Source: Oceanobacillus halotolerans (GTDB lineage Bacteria; Bacillota; Bacilli; Bacillales; Amphibacillaceae). Taken from it: 64,000 nt of DNA. The stretch spans positions 525,235 to 589,234 of the forward strand of contig NZ_WIXL01000001.1 of assembly GCF_010993955.1 (NCBI RefSeq). Reading direction: 5' to 3'. The number at the start of each line of letters is the position of its first letter. Position 1 is the stretch's first letter. Positions 26,860-35,287 of this stretch are shown here, piece after piece. The notes under the pieces were generated by a model that saw only the letters and a list, made by a program, of their open reading frames with translations, made no database searches and was not told the DNA's origin. The position numbers were made by a program, and so were the translations under genes.

Positions 26860-27981
26860 TTGAGTAAACGGATAAAAGTGATGACGATTTTTGGGACAAG
26901 GCCAGAAGCGATTAAGATGGCTCCACTTGTTCTGGAATTAAATAAACGATCAGATGAATTTGAGTCGATAGTGGCAGTGACCGCACAGCATAGAGAGATG
27001 CTTGATCAGGTGCTAGCTATTTTTGGTGTGTCACCTGACTTTGATTTGAACATTATGAAAAAGGGTCAGTCCCTTGCGCAAATTACAACTCGTGCGCTAG
27101 AGGGATTGGACCGGATTATGAAGGAGACGAAGCCGGATATAGTGCTGGTGCATGGTGATACGAGCACGACATTTACGGCTTCCCTTGCTGCGTTTTATAA
27201 TCAAATTGCAGTTGGTCATGTCGAGGCAGGTCTTCGTACATGGGATAAGTATTCTCCGTTTCCGGAAGAGATGAATCGCCAGCTAACAGGTGTTATGGCT
27301 GATTTGCATTTTGCACCAACAGATAAATCTAAGCAGAATTTGCTGGATGAAAATAAGGACCGTGATCGAATAGTTGTCACAGGAAATACGGCAATTGATG
27401 CGTTGAAAACAACGGTTGATGAGAGTTATACGAGTGAGATATTAGATCAGATAGGTGATAAGCGCCTTGTTTTGATGACAGCACATCGTCGGGAAAATCT
27501 AGGGAATAATATGCAGCAAATGTTCCGTGCGATTAAGCGACTTGTCGAAACCCATGATGACATTCAAGTTGTGTATCCAGTCCACTTAAATCCACTTGTT
27601 CTGCAAACAGCTGATGAAATTCTTGGTAATGATGATCGGATTAAGTTAATTGATCCATTAGGTGTGGTGGATTTTCATAACTTTGCAGCACGAGCACACT
27701 TAATTTTAACCGATTCTGGTGGAGTGCAAGAGGAAGCGCCATCCTTAGGAGTGCCAGTTCTCGTATTACGGGATACAACCGAACGCCCAGAAGGTGTGGA
27801 AGCTGGAACGTTAAAATTAGCAGGAACCGATGAGGACAATATATACCATTTAGCAAATGAACTGTTATCAAGTGATGCAGCACATGAAAAGATGGCCAAA
27901 GCCTCAAACCCATATGGTGACGGGGAAGCATCACGCCGGATTGCCGATGCGATTGTAGACTATATGAATAAGGAAAGATAA
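26860..27981 (+). CDS. mnaA: UDP-N-acetylglucosamine 2-epimerase (non-hydrolysing)
   Basis: TTG 26860 is preferred because GGAG lies eight bases upstream and gives the usual start [22 protein letters not shown] 26833 has no site. The 373-residue enzyme has family motifs [52 protein letters not shown] and [14 protein letters not shown]. It interconverts UDP-GlcNAc and UDP-ManNAc, the precursor of the ManNAc linkage unit of wall teichoic acid and of some capsules. This fits the tagD and LCP genes nearby. The ugd gene follows after 28 bp and is probably co-transcribed. Confidence 0.96.
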   Translation: MSKRIKVMTIFGTRPEAIKMAPLVLELNKRSDEFESIVAVTAQHREMLDQVLAIFGVSPDFDLNIMKKGQSLAQITTRALEGLDRIMKETKPDIVLVHGDTSTTFTASLAAFYNQIAVGHVEAGLRTWDKYSPFPEEMNRQLTGVMADLHFAPTDKSKQNLLDENKDRDRIVVTGNTAIDALKTTVDESYTSEILDQIGDKRLVLMTAHRRENLGNNMQQMFRAIKRLVETHDDIQVVYPVHLNPLVLQTADEILGNDDRIKLIDPLGVVDFHNFAARAHLILTDSGGVQEEAPSLGVPVLVLRDTTERPEGVEAGTLKLAGTDEDNIYHLANELLSSDAAHEKMAKASNPYGDGEASRRIADAIVDYMNKER

Positions 27982-28009
27982 GGAAAACTGTAGAAAAAGG
28001 GGATTTCTA

Positions 28010-29176
28010 ATGAAAATTACCATTGCAGGGACAGGATATGTAGGACTTTCCAATGCCGTTCTGTTAGCACAGCATAATGAAGTTATTGCACTCGATATCA
28101 TGCAGGAAAAAGTAGATATGATTAATAACCAAAAGTCACCAATTGTGGATCCAGAGATTGAGGACTTTTTAGCAACAAAAGAGTTAAACTTAACGGCTAC
28201 AACAGATAATGAGAAAGCATATAAAGATGCCGAATACGTCATTATTTCAACACCGACAAATTATGATCCCGAAAAAGATTATTTTGATACGAGTTCGGTT
28301 GAAGCGGTGATTGAAAATGTGCTTTCCATCAATCTGGATGCCGTCATGGTTATTAAATCAACCATACCAGTTGGCTATACAGAGGAATTAAGAAAGAAAT
28401 TTGATACAACAAACATTATTTTCTCACCAGAATTCCTAAGAGAAGGGAAAGCATTATTGGATAATTTATATCCATCGCGGATCATTGTCGGGGAGCAATC
28501 GGAAAGAGCGGAAAGGTTTGCTCATTTATTAGCAGAAGGTGCGCTGAAAGAAGATATCCCTATTTTATTTACCAATTCAACAGAGGCAGAGGCGATCAAG
28601 TTATTTGCGAATACATATTTAGCAATGAGAGTGTCCTTCTTTAATGAATTGGATAGTTATGCAGAAATGAATGGGCTGGATACAAAGCAAATTATTGAAG
28701 GGATCGGACTTGATCCACGAATTGGGGACCATTATAATAACCCTTCTTTCGGATATGGCGGTTACTGCTTACCGAAAGATACAAAGCAGTTATTAGCTAA
28801 CTTTAAAGATGTACCAAATAACATCATTACGGCAATTGTTGATGCAAATCGTACAAGAAAGAGTCATATTGCAGATCGTATCCTAGCTCGAAATCCTGAG
28901 GTGGTAGGGATTTATCGCCTGACGATGAAGACTGATTCTGATAACTTTCGGCAATCCGCGATACAAGGGGTCATTGAACGCTTAAGAATTAAAGGTGTCG
29001 GGATTGTAATTTATGAACCTGCACTTGATGATGATGAATTTGAAGGTCTGAAAATAGTGGAGGATTTTGATGAATTCAAACGTACCTCTGATGTCATTGT
29101 GGCAAATAGACTGTCAGTGGACCTCAAAGACGTAAAGGAAAAAGTATATACAAGAGATATATTTAGTCGAGATTAG
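28010..29176 (+). CDS. ugd: UDP-glucose 6-dehydrogenase
   Basis: The 388-residue protein is collinear with the short UDP-glucose dehydrogenase type of E. coli: NAD site [65 protein letters not shown], and catalytic Cys253 in [16 protein letters not shown]. It oxidises UDP-glucose to UDP-glucuronate with two NAD, supplying uronic acids for teichuronic acid or an exopolysaccharide. It follows mnaA closely and ends at a terminator. A short piece resembling its [16 protein letters not shown] segment lies 2.9 kb downstream at 32024, which suggests a lost second copy. Confidence 0.95.
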   Translation: MKITIAGTGYVGLSNAVLLAQHNEVIALDIMQEKVDMINNQKSPIVDPEIEDFLATKELNLTATTDNEKAYKDAEYVIISTPTNYDPEKDYFDTSSVEAVIENVLSINLDAVMVIKSTIPVGYTEELRKKFDTTNIIFSPEFLREGKALLDNLYPSRIIVGEQSERAERFAHLLAEGALKEDIPILFTNSTEAEAIKLFANTYLAMRVSFFNELDSYAEMNGLDTKQIIEGIGLDPRIGDHYNNPSFGYGGYCLPKDTKQLLANFKDVPNNIITAIVDANRTRKSHIADRILARNPEVVGIYRLTMKTDSDNFRQSAIQGVIERLRIKGVGIVIYEPALDDDEFEGLKIVEDFDEFKRTSDVIVANRLSVDLKDVKEKVYTRDIFSRD

Positions 29177-29178
29177 CA

Positions 29179-29207
29179 GGAGGTGGCGTTTGTCACCTCT
29201 TTTTTTT
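29179..29207 (+). terminator. Terminator of mnaA-ugd
   Basis: GAGGTG (29180-29185) pairs with CACCTC (29194-29199), followed by eight T. Confidence 0.85.
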
Positions 29208-29804
29208 ATGACTTTTTACTAATTAATATGACTTTTTTATGACTGCAAGCACATGTTATGCCTGTCTGTTTCATGGTAACATAGATTATGGACATTTATC
29301 GGTTTATACGAAAGTTTTTTGAAAATGAAGGGGATGCTCGGTGGAACCCAAGAATATTGTGATCGATTTAGATGTAGGTAACATCACTTTATCATCAATT
29401 CGAATCTAATAAAATGAAAGCCATTACAAGTATGATAAAAGATCTGTTTGTTGAATGAAATGATACAAAAGTTAAATTAACTACATAATGATTAGTTGGA
29501 TCCAATCCTATTTTCTTTGTAAGCTTAATTATCAGAAAAATTGGCGAAAACACCCACATATTATCATTATTATAAAATAATACTTTTATATATATCAAAT
29601 ATTGGGAAAAATGCGATTCCATTAAACTATCACAATGAAAATCTGAAAACAAACAAGTATTATCTAATTTTTTAATTGAAAATGGGATAATTCGATTGTT
29701 TCTCAAACCAAGCAAAGGTATTTCAATTTTTGAGGTGTGTTTTAATCGATATCGTTCATATATAACAAAATAATAGGGCATGTATATAGGGGGTTGCTGC
29801 TTGT
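29208..29804. other. AT-rich intergenic region
   Basis: No convincing gene is seen. A GTG at 29341, seven bases after GAAGGGGA, opens a 22-codon frame (MEPKNIVIDLDVGN..) that may or may not be translated. A minus-strand frame of 175 codons across 29395-29922 runs into the regulator gene, has no start site and has AT-driven composition, so I do not accept it. The length suggests a regulatory region for the response regulator. Confidence 0.4.
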
Positions 29805-30473
29805 ATGATACGAGTATTGGTTGTAGAAGATCAGCTACTTGTTCGAGAAGGGATTCAAGCATTACTAGAAAAGGTAGAGGATATGGAAATAATTGGGACA
29901 GCATCGAATGGATATGAAGCAATCCAACATGTCCAAAAAAGTCCCCCAGATGTAGTACTAATGGATATTCATATGCCGAAATTAGACGGCATTAAAGCAA
30001 CGTTACATCTTAAAGAACATTTCCCTAATGTAAAAGTAATTTTACTGACGACCTTTGCGGAAGAAGATCGGATTATTACGGGGATCAATGTTGGTGCAGA
30101 TGGATTCTTGCTGAAGCGGCTGGATGTCAATCATATTGTACGTTCTATTCGAGATGCCTATGAAGGTCAGATGGTGATTGTGGGGGAAGCGGCAAGGATA
30201 TTGGCGAAAAATATTAGAGATGCCAAGTACAACAAAAAAGAAGTACTCAATAGAAAATTACAGGTACGGTATATCTACTTGTCAAAACGTGAATTAGATG
30301 TCGCATATGCGCTTATGGAAGAGATGACAAATAAACAAATGGCACAAAAATTATTCCTAGGGGAAGGAACCATTAAAAATTACATAAGTGAAGTCTATAC
30401 GAAATTGGGGATCCGTAATCGGAATGATGCGATTGCTTTTTTACAATCATTATTTAAGATGGAAAACTACTAA
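29805..30473 (+). CDS. NarL/LuxR-type response regulator
   Basis: The 222-residue protein has a receiver domain with Glu8/Asp9, phosphoacceptor Asp54 (VVLMDIHMP), the Thr/Thr-Phe switch (LLTTFAEEDR) and conserved Lys104. A linker and a LuxR-type helix-turn-helix follow (LSKRELDVAYALMEEMTNKQMAQKLFLGEGTIKNYISEVYTKLGIRNR). It should bind DNA as a dimer when phosphorylated. No histidine kinase gene is adjacent, so it is an orphan here. It follows the mnaA-ugd surface sugar genes and precedes a related regulator, so control of exopolysaccharide or wall genes is possible but not shown. Ribosome binding site GGGGGTT. Confidence 0.93.
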   Translation: MIRVLVVEDQLLVREGIQALLEKVEDMEIIGTASNGYEAIQHVQKSPPDVVLMDIHMPKLDGIKATLHLKEHFPNVKVILLTTFAEEDRIITGINVGADGFLLKRLDVNHIVRSIRDAYEGQMVIVGEAARILAKNIRDAKYNKKEVLNRKLQVRYIYLSKRELDVAYALMEEMTNKQMAQKLFLGEGTIKNYISEVYTKLGIRNRNDAIAFLQSLFKMENY

Positions 30474-30726
30474 AAAACAAAGTTGATAAATTTTTTAGTA
30501 AAATATGACTTTTTTGTTTAGAAGTCACTAAAAATATGAATTTATATATAGTATTATACCATTTAAGGATGTTTTTATTTCGCATTAACTGGAAAGCTGA
30601 TTAAGAACCCCACGCCTTGACAATGTTGGATCTTTGTAGGGAGCAATGCTGATACAGTTTTCCTAGTGCGTCCAATCCATGCATTAATAGAAGCTACACT
30701 GATAGAAAAGAAGGTAGGTAGGAGAG

Positions 30727-31380
30727 ATGGACAAAATCAGTATTATCCAGCATGATAATCACTCAGTGAGTGTAGATAATCAATGTCAGGCAAAAGCCAC
30801 GATAAATCATATTCCCTACAATGATGATATAGCAACAAGGATAGAGGAATTAAATCCAGATTTCATTGTTTTTGTCCCTGATGAGTTGGACCAACGAAAT
30901 GCAATCTTTAAGGTCGATTATATTAAACAGCAACATCCACGTATCCCAGTTATCATTTTATCCCATACATTTGAAACAATTGATGTTCTTGCATATATAC
31001 GTGTTGGTGTGAGTGGTTTTATAGATGATATGACTGATTTATCAAATACTATTTGTGTCTTAAAACGTGGTCATTATGTCTTGCCAAACGACTGGACGGA
31101 AGACTTTCTATTAGAGGTCTTACACTTAAAGCAACGAAACAAATATACCTTCTCCCAGTTATTGCATGAACATGGTATTCACTTAACAAAACGTGAGACC
31201 GATGTGGCGTATCTGTTAAAGCAAAATAAAAGCAACACGGAAATCGGTAAAAAACTAGATTTACGCGTTGGTGCGGTTAAAGTACATGTGAGTCATATTT
31301 ACTCGAAGCTAAATATAAAAAAGCGAAGTGAAGCCGTATCATTCCTAAACCGGATTGGGATGCTGCGATTAGGTGCTTAG
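30727..31380 (+). CDS. LuxR-family regulator with degenerate receiver domain
   Basis: The 217-residue protein aligns along its length with its neighbour but lacks receiver chemistry. The acidic pair near the N-terminus is gone, the phosphoacceptor region reads DFIVFVPDELDQ with no Asp in the MD position, and the conserved Lys region reads GFIDDMTD. The LuxR DNA-binding part is intact (LTKRETDVAYLLKQNKSNTEIGKKLDLRVGAVKVHVSHIYSKLNIKKR). It is probably a phosphorylation-independent regulator, perhaps working with or against the regulator at 29805. Start ATG follows GTAGGAGAG. A hairpin with a T-tract lies 51 bp after the stop. Confidence 0.88.
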   Translation: MDKISIIQHDNHSVSVDNQCQAKATINHIPYNDDIATRIEELNPDFIVFVPDELDQRNAIFKVDYIKQQHPRIPVIILSHTFETIDVLAYIRVGVSGFIDDMTDLSNTICVLKRGHYVLPNDWTEDFLLEVLHLKQRNKYTFSQLLHEHGIHLTKRETDVAYLLKQNKSNTEIGKKLDLRVGAVKVHVSHIYSKLNIKKRSEAVSFLNRIGMLRLGA

Positions 31381-31430
31381 CTACGCCTTACGAAAGGTAC
31401 AACAATTCGTGATCTTGTGCCTGTCATGAA

Positions 31431-31471
31431 GGAAATCCCCGATTAATTGGATTGGAGGATTTTCTTTTTTT
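31431..31471 (+). terminator. Probable terminator after the LuxR pair
   Basis: GGAAATCCCC and GGAGGATTTTC (31454-31464) form an imperfect stem with two bulges, followed by TTTTTTT. A second arm pair, AAAGGTA (31472) and TACCTTT (31509), follows. Confidence 0.6.
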
Positions 31472-31582
31472 AAAGGTAAGAAAAAATGGGAAATCCTCGA
31501 TATACTCCTACCTTTTAAAGATTAGCTTTTTTCCTAACGAAAATAAGACGAGTATTTGGGCAATAAGTATTCCTAGTTTCAT

Positions 31583-31750
31583 TTATTTTTTATGATGGCC
31601 ATATAAAACCAAATCAATTTTTACATCATGCCAAAGTAGTTCGGATAAACAATCCGAATAATATTCGATTTCCTTTTTCTTTATTTTTATAGCACTTGAT
31701 ACTTTATTAAACTCCTTTAACTTTTCCTATACATACTCAAGTGAAGGCAT
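31583..31750 (-). pseudogene. Small gene interrupted by TAG at codon 8
   Basis: On the minus strand AGGAGG stands seven bases before ATG 31750. The frame reads MPSLEYV, then TAG at 31727-31729, then 47 codons that look coding (EKLKEFNKVSSAIKIKKKEI.. to LYGHHKK) and a TAA at 31583. One CAG-to-TAG change would explain it. The family is unknown to me; the product would be a small, charged, possibly coiled-coil protein. The rest of the 31472-32023 gap shows nothing I can identify. Confidence 0.5.
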
Positions 31751-32023
31751 GATACTACCTCCTGATGATTTAGTAATTCATAAACTATCGTAACATAGAT
31801 TGAATTATATAAATATGCTAACTCCTCCCTGTTTCCGTGAATTTCTCTTCTTCAATGTCAACATATGAAACATAATATTCCCACTATTCTATATGAATAT
31901 TTTAACATATATCATACCTTAGAAAATAATCTGTATGTAAAGAAGCAGTTGTGAGTATGGGGGATCGTTTCTAGGCTTCTAGAAGTGTGTCAAGAAATAG
32001 AATGAGGTAAATCAATGATGATA

Positions 32024-32112
32024 ATTTAAGACAATTAGCCATTCAAGGTGTCATTGAACGGTTAAAACAGTTTTCAGCGGCAGCTGTTTATCGAAAAATG
32101 TCAAAACGTTAA
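32024..32112 (+). pseudogene. Relic fragment of a UDP-glucose dehydrogenase gene
   Basis: One frame gives [18 protein letters not shown], which matches the [18 protein letters not shown] part of ugd (28010-29176), and then runs out of homology and stops. Only about 60 bp of similarity are left. It is probably all that remains of a second ugd gene. Confidence 0.6.
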
Positions 32113-32133
32113 CTTTTTTTATAATTTAAAGTA

Positions 32134-32162
32134 TTGACCAAAATAGAATATTAACTTATAAT
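32134..32162 (+). promoter_or_regulatory. Sigma-A promoter of the catabolic operon
   Basis: TTGACC (32134-32139), exactly 17 bp, TATAAT (32157-32162). The operator-like palindrome begins 12 bp further on, over the expected transcription start. Confidence 0.75.
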
Positions 32163-32174
32163 AACGTTTGTATC

Positions 32175-32199
32175 GGTTTTGTGGTCCAACCACCAAACC
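32175..32199 (+). promoter_or_regulatory. Predicted operator for the GntR/FadR-type repressor
   Basis: A 25-bp imperfect palindrome has 11-bp arms (one mismatch) around CCA; its centre GTGGT-CCA-ACCAC fits the FadR-subfamily pattern TnGTnnnACnA. A FadR-type regulator is encoded at 36592 inside the operon that this promoter should drive. Binding there would block transcription. Confidence 0.65.
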
Positions 32200-32244
32200 A
32201 AAAAACTAAAAGTAAGTCACTAATATAATAAAGGAGGTTTCTAT

Positions 32245-32997
32245 ATGTTTGTGCGTTTTACAAAAGGTGATGTTACATCATACGGTGTCCTTAATGGGGA
32301 CAACATTAAAAAAATCCAGGGGGATCTATTTACAGGAGATTATAAGATTACCGAAGAGACCCTACAACGTAAAGAGGTGAGACTTCTTGCGCCATGTAAA
32401 CCAAGTAAAGTTATTTGTGTAGGGTTAAATTATAAAGATCACGCTAAAGAAGTGGAGTTACCATTGCCAAAAGCGCCACTATTATTTTTGAAGCCACCAA
32501 CATCCGTTGTTGGTCCCAATAATGAGGTCTATTATCCAGAGCAATCTGGTCAAGTTGATTATGAAGCTGAATTGGCCATTGTCATCGGTAAGGAAGCAAA
32601 AAATATTTCGGAGGAAAATGCAAACGATTACATACTTGGCTATACATGCGCCAATGATGTAACCGCCAGAGACATTCAATTTGGTGATGGTCAATGGACT
32701 AGAGGGAAATCATTTGATACATTCTGTCCAATTGGACCAGGAATCGTAAAAGAAGTAGATTTAGAGAATGCTAAAGTCGAGTTATATGTAGATGGGGAAA
32801 ACAAGCAGCGTTCTACATTGGATCAATTAATTTTTAAAGTGCCACATCTAGTTAGCTACATTAGTCAGCATATGACATTAATGCCTGGTGACATTATTTT
32901 AACTGGTACGCCACATGGGATTGGTCCTGTTGAGAAGGGAAGTACCATGACCGTTAAAGTAGAAGGAATTGGTGAATTGGCTAATAAACTAGTGTAG
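32245..32997 (+). CDS. Fumarylacetoacetate hydrolase (FAH) family protein
   Basis: The 250-residue protein has the C-terminal FAH catalytic domain: KVICVGLNYKDHAKE, PLLFLKPPTSVVGPN, metal ligands in DYEAELAIVIG, GYTCANDVTARDIQ, KSFDTFCPIGPGIV and ILTGTPHGIGPV. Members include acylpyruvate hydrolases, oxaloacetate decarboxylases and dehydratases or isomerases of 2-oxo acids; the sequence alone does not choose. As the first gene of an operon with an HpcH/HpaI aldolase, TRAP uptake genes and an Ldh_2 dehydrogenase, it probably acts on an imported sugar acid or hydroxy acid. Ribosome binding site AAAGGAGGTT. Confidence 0.93.
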   Translation: MFVRFTKGDVTSYGVLNGDNIKKIQGDLFTGDYKITEETLQRKEVRLLAPCKPSKVICVGLNYKDHAKEVELPLPKAPLLFLKPPTSVVGPNNEVYYPEQSGQVDYEAELAIVIGKEAKNISEENANDYILGYTCANDVTARDIQFGDGQWTRGKSFDTFCPIGPGIVKEVDLENAKVELYVDGENKQRSTLDQLIFKVPHLVSYISQHMTLMPGDIILTGTPHGIGPVEKGSTMTVKVEGIGELANKLV

Positions 32998-33011
32998 GTA
33001 GGAGGTGCATG

Positions 33012-33755
33012 ATGTCTGACTTTGGTTTAGGTACATGGGTGCAAATAAATAGTGCAACCGTGGTAGAAATCATTGGAAATAGTAACTTCGACTTTGTTGT
33101 TATTGATTTAGAGCATGGCAATATCTCGCTTGAAAGCCTTGAGAATCTTTTACGAGCTGCAAAGTTGTCTGGATTGGAGACAATTGTTCGTGTCTATGAA
33201 AATAATTCTTCCTTAATTATGAGGGTTTTGGACTTAGGTCCAGATGGTATTTTAGTACCGCACGTTTCCTCTAAAGAGGATGCAGTACGGGTAGTACAAA
33301 GTGCCAAATATCCGCCTCTTGGAGATCGAGGTTCCTGTCCATGCATTCCAGAAGCAAATCATTGGACGAATGATTGGACGAGTTTTATGGAACAAAGCAA
33401 TCGGGACACAGAAATTATTGCACTGGTAGAGGGGCAGCATGGAATGAATCATTTCCAGGAGATTATCGAAGTGGATGGGATTGATACGTTTATGATAGGG
33501 CCATTTGATCTGTCCGTGTCCTTAGGGATTCCTGGTGACAGTTCTCATCCGCTAATTGAAGAAAAGTATAACAGTTTAATAGAGCTTGTTGAAAAACAGG
33601 GGAAAGAGCTTATTGGTGTTGACTTCTCCTATGAAATGAAAGCAATTCAATCCAATATTGAAAAATGGAGACAACGTGGTGTGACAAGAATGATGACGGG
33701 GATTGATAAGATGTTTGTTACTAAAATGATGAAGGAAGTTGGAAACTTTAAATAA
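33012..33755 (+). CDS. HpcH/HpaI-family aldolase
   Basis: ATG 33012 is preferred over 33009 for spacing from GGAGG (33001). The 247-residue protein shows the class II aldolase family pattern: GTWVQINSATVVEI, FVVIDLEHGNISLESL, VPHVSSKEDAVRVV, GDRGSCPC, and metal/substrate site EGQHGMNHFQEI then MIGPFDLSVSLGIPGD. Relatives split 2-oxo-3-deoxy sugar acids or 4-hydroxy-2-oxo acids to pyruvate and an aldehyde. It starts 14 bp after the FAH gene. I place it as the carbon-carbon cleavage step of this pathway; the actual substrate is not determinable here. Confidence 0.92.
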   Translation: MSDFGLGTWVQINSATVVEIIGNSNFDFVVIDLEHGNISLESLENLLRAAKLSGLETIVRVYENNSSLIMRVLDLGPDGILVPHVSSKEDAVRVVQSAKYPPLGDRGSCPCIPEANHWTNDWTSFMEQSNRDTEIIALVEGQHGMNHFQEIIEVDGIDTFMIGPFDLSVSLGIPGDSSHPLIEEKYNSLIELVEKQGKELIGVDFSYEMKAIQSNIEKWRQRGVTRMMTGIDKMFVTKMMKEVGNFK

Positions 33756-33786
33756 TTAGTACGAGATAGAAGGGGTGGAAAGTTTC

Positions 33787-34779
33787 ATGAAGAAAATAAT
33801 GCTATTTTTAGCAGTGACTATGATCGTATTTGTAAGCGCTTGCGGAGGTGAAGAATCCAGTGGTGGAGAAGGGAGTGTAGAGTTAACGGTAGGTCACATA
33901 TTCCCAGATAGTCATCCAGGTGGTGTTTATTTAGACAAATTGGCTGAAGAAGTGGAAGAAGAAACAGACGGGGAAGTTACATTGCAAATTAATCATAATG
34001 CAGTACTAGGCAGTGAAGCAGATGAGATCCAACAAATGCAAGCTGGTAACTTAGATATGGCATTATACTATGGTATTGCGAACTTTGAATCGATTGATCC
34101 TGCTTTTGGTGTAGAGGAATTGCCGTTTATATTCAATGATATCGATCATGTTAGAAGAGCATATGATGGGGAATATGGTGATAAGCTGTCAGACATGCTG
34201 CGGGAACATGAATTTGAAGTATTGTCATACTGGGAGAACGGATTTAGACATTTTACCAATAATGAACGTCCCATTGTGGAGCCTGCTGATATGGAAGGAA
34301 TTAAATTCCGCAGTGCTGAAATTCCAATTCGCTTAGAGATGTTTGAGTTACTAGGAGCAAATGCCATATCCATGGGTTTTGATGAATTATTTACAGGTCT
34401 GCAGCAAGGTACAGTGGATGGACAAGAAAATCCATTAGCAACGATTGACTCGTCAAATTTCTATGAAGTACAGGATTATCTATCTCTATCTGGACATATT
34501 TATAATTCTGCGCCATTAATGATTAGTTCCAATAGTTTGGATAAATTATCTGACGAACAGCAAGACATTTTGTTAGAAAAAGCGGAAGAATTAAAAGTAG
34601 AACAGCAAACAATGCTGGATGAACAGAATGCAGAATTGGAAGAAAAGCTAGCTGAAGAAGGAATGGAAATTAATGAGATTAATAGTGAATCATTCAAAGA
34701 TGCTGTACAGCCATTATGGGATTCATTTGCTGAGGAAAATGGTGATGAATTAATCAAACTTATCCAGGACTCTGAGTAG
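33787..34779 (+). CDS. dctP: TRAP transporter substrate-binding lipoprotein (DctP)
   Basis: ATG 33787 gives a clean lipoprotein signal, MKKIMLFLAVTMIVFVSAC (lipid Cys19 then GGEE); the GTG at 33775 overlaps the ribosome binding site AAGGGG. The 330-residue protein has DctP features: LTVGHIFPDSHPGG, VTLQINHNAVLGSEADEIQQMQAG, FRHFTNNERPI, KFRSAEIPIRLEMFELLGANAISM, and DELFTGLQQGTVDGQENPL, where the Arg and Asn bind the carboxylate. It captures an organic acid for the DctQM permease directly downstream. No clear clue separates C4-dicarboxylate from sugar-acid ligands, but the enzymes around favour a sugar acid or similar. Confidence 0.95.
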   Translation: MKKIMLFLAVTMIVFVSACGGEESSGGEGSVELTVGHIFPDSHPGGVYLDKLAEEVEEETDGEVTLQINHNAVLGSEADEIQQMQAGNLDMALYYGIANFESIDPAFGVEELPFIFNDIDHVRRAYDGEYGDKLSDMLREHEFEVLSYWENGFRHFTNNERPIVEPADMEGIKFRSAEIPIRLEMFELLGANAISMGFDELFTGLQQGTVDGQENPLATIDSSNFYEVQDYLSLSGHIYNSAPLMISSNSLDKLSDEQQDILLEKAEELKVEQQTMLDEQNAELEEKLAEEGMEINEINSESFKDAVQPLWDSFAEENGDELIKLIQDSE

Positions 34780-34795
34780 GATTGGGGGGAATCAA

Positions 34796-35287
34796 ATGGA
34801 AACAAACGTGTTACGGTGGATTGAAAAGTTAATTAGTGGCTTAACCGTCGTTGTGTTTGCCCTCATGACCATTATTGTATTTGCACAGGTTGTTTTTCGC
34901 TATGTATTTGATATGAATATTCATTGGGCAGAAGAATTTGCGCGTTTCGGAATGGTATGGATTGCATTTTTAGGCGCTGCAATCGGCATCAAGTATGAAG
35001 AACATACACGTATTGATTTTTTCATTAAAAAGCTGCCACCTGCTGGCAGAACCTTTATTGAAATTCTAAACAAATTAATATGTATCGTATTCCTAGCCGT
35101 TATCTCCTATTATTCGATTACATCACTTGGAGATATGATGTCACTTATGACGCCTTCATTACAGATTCCAACTGGGATTGTCCATCTTATTATCCCAGTA
35201 ACTGGTATCGTGATGATCATTTACCTTATCATTCAAATGCTAGGGATTATACGAAATAGTAATGAAAAAGGAGATCAACCTGTATGA
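34796..35287 (+). CDS. dctQ: TRAP transporter small permease subunit (DctQ)
   Basis: The 163-residue membrane protein has four helices, as usual for DctQ, with FAQVVFRYVFDMNIHWAEEFARFGMVWIAFLGAAIG as the family core in pieces. It starts 16 bp after dctP behind TTGGGGGGA. Its stop overlaps the start of the large subunit by four bases (ATGA), which suggests translational coupling. Confidence 0.93.
   Translation: METNVLRWIEKLISGLTVVVFALMTIIVFAQVVFRYVFDMNIHWAEEFARFGMVWIAFLGAAIGIKYEEHTRIDFFIKKLPPAGRTFIEILNKLICIVFLAVISYYSITSLGDMMSLMTPSLQIPTGIVHLIIPVTGIVMIIYLIIQMLGIIRNSNEKGDQPV

Noticed and set aside
29395-29922. Minus-strand 175-codon frame before the response regulator
   Set aside because: Overlaps the start of the regulator, lacks a ribosome binding site, and the peptide has no recognisable features.
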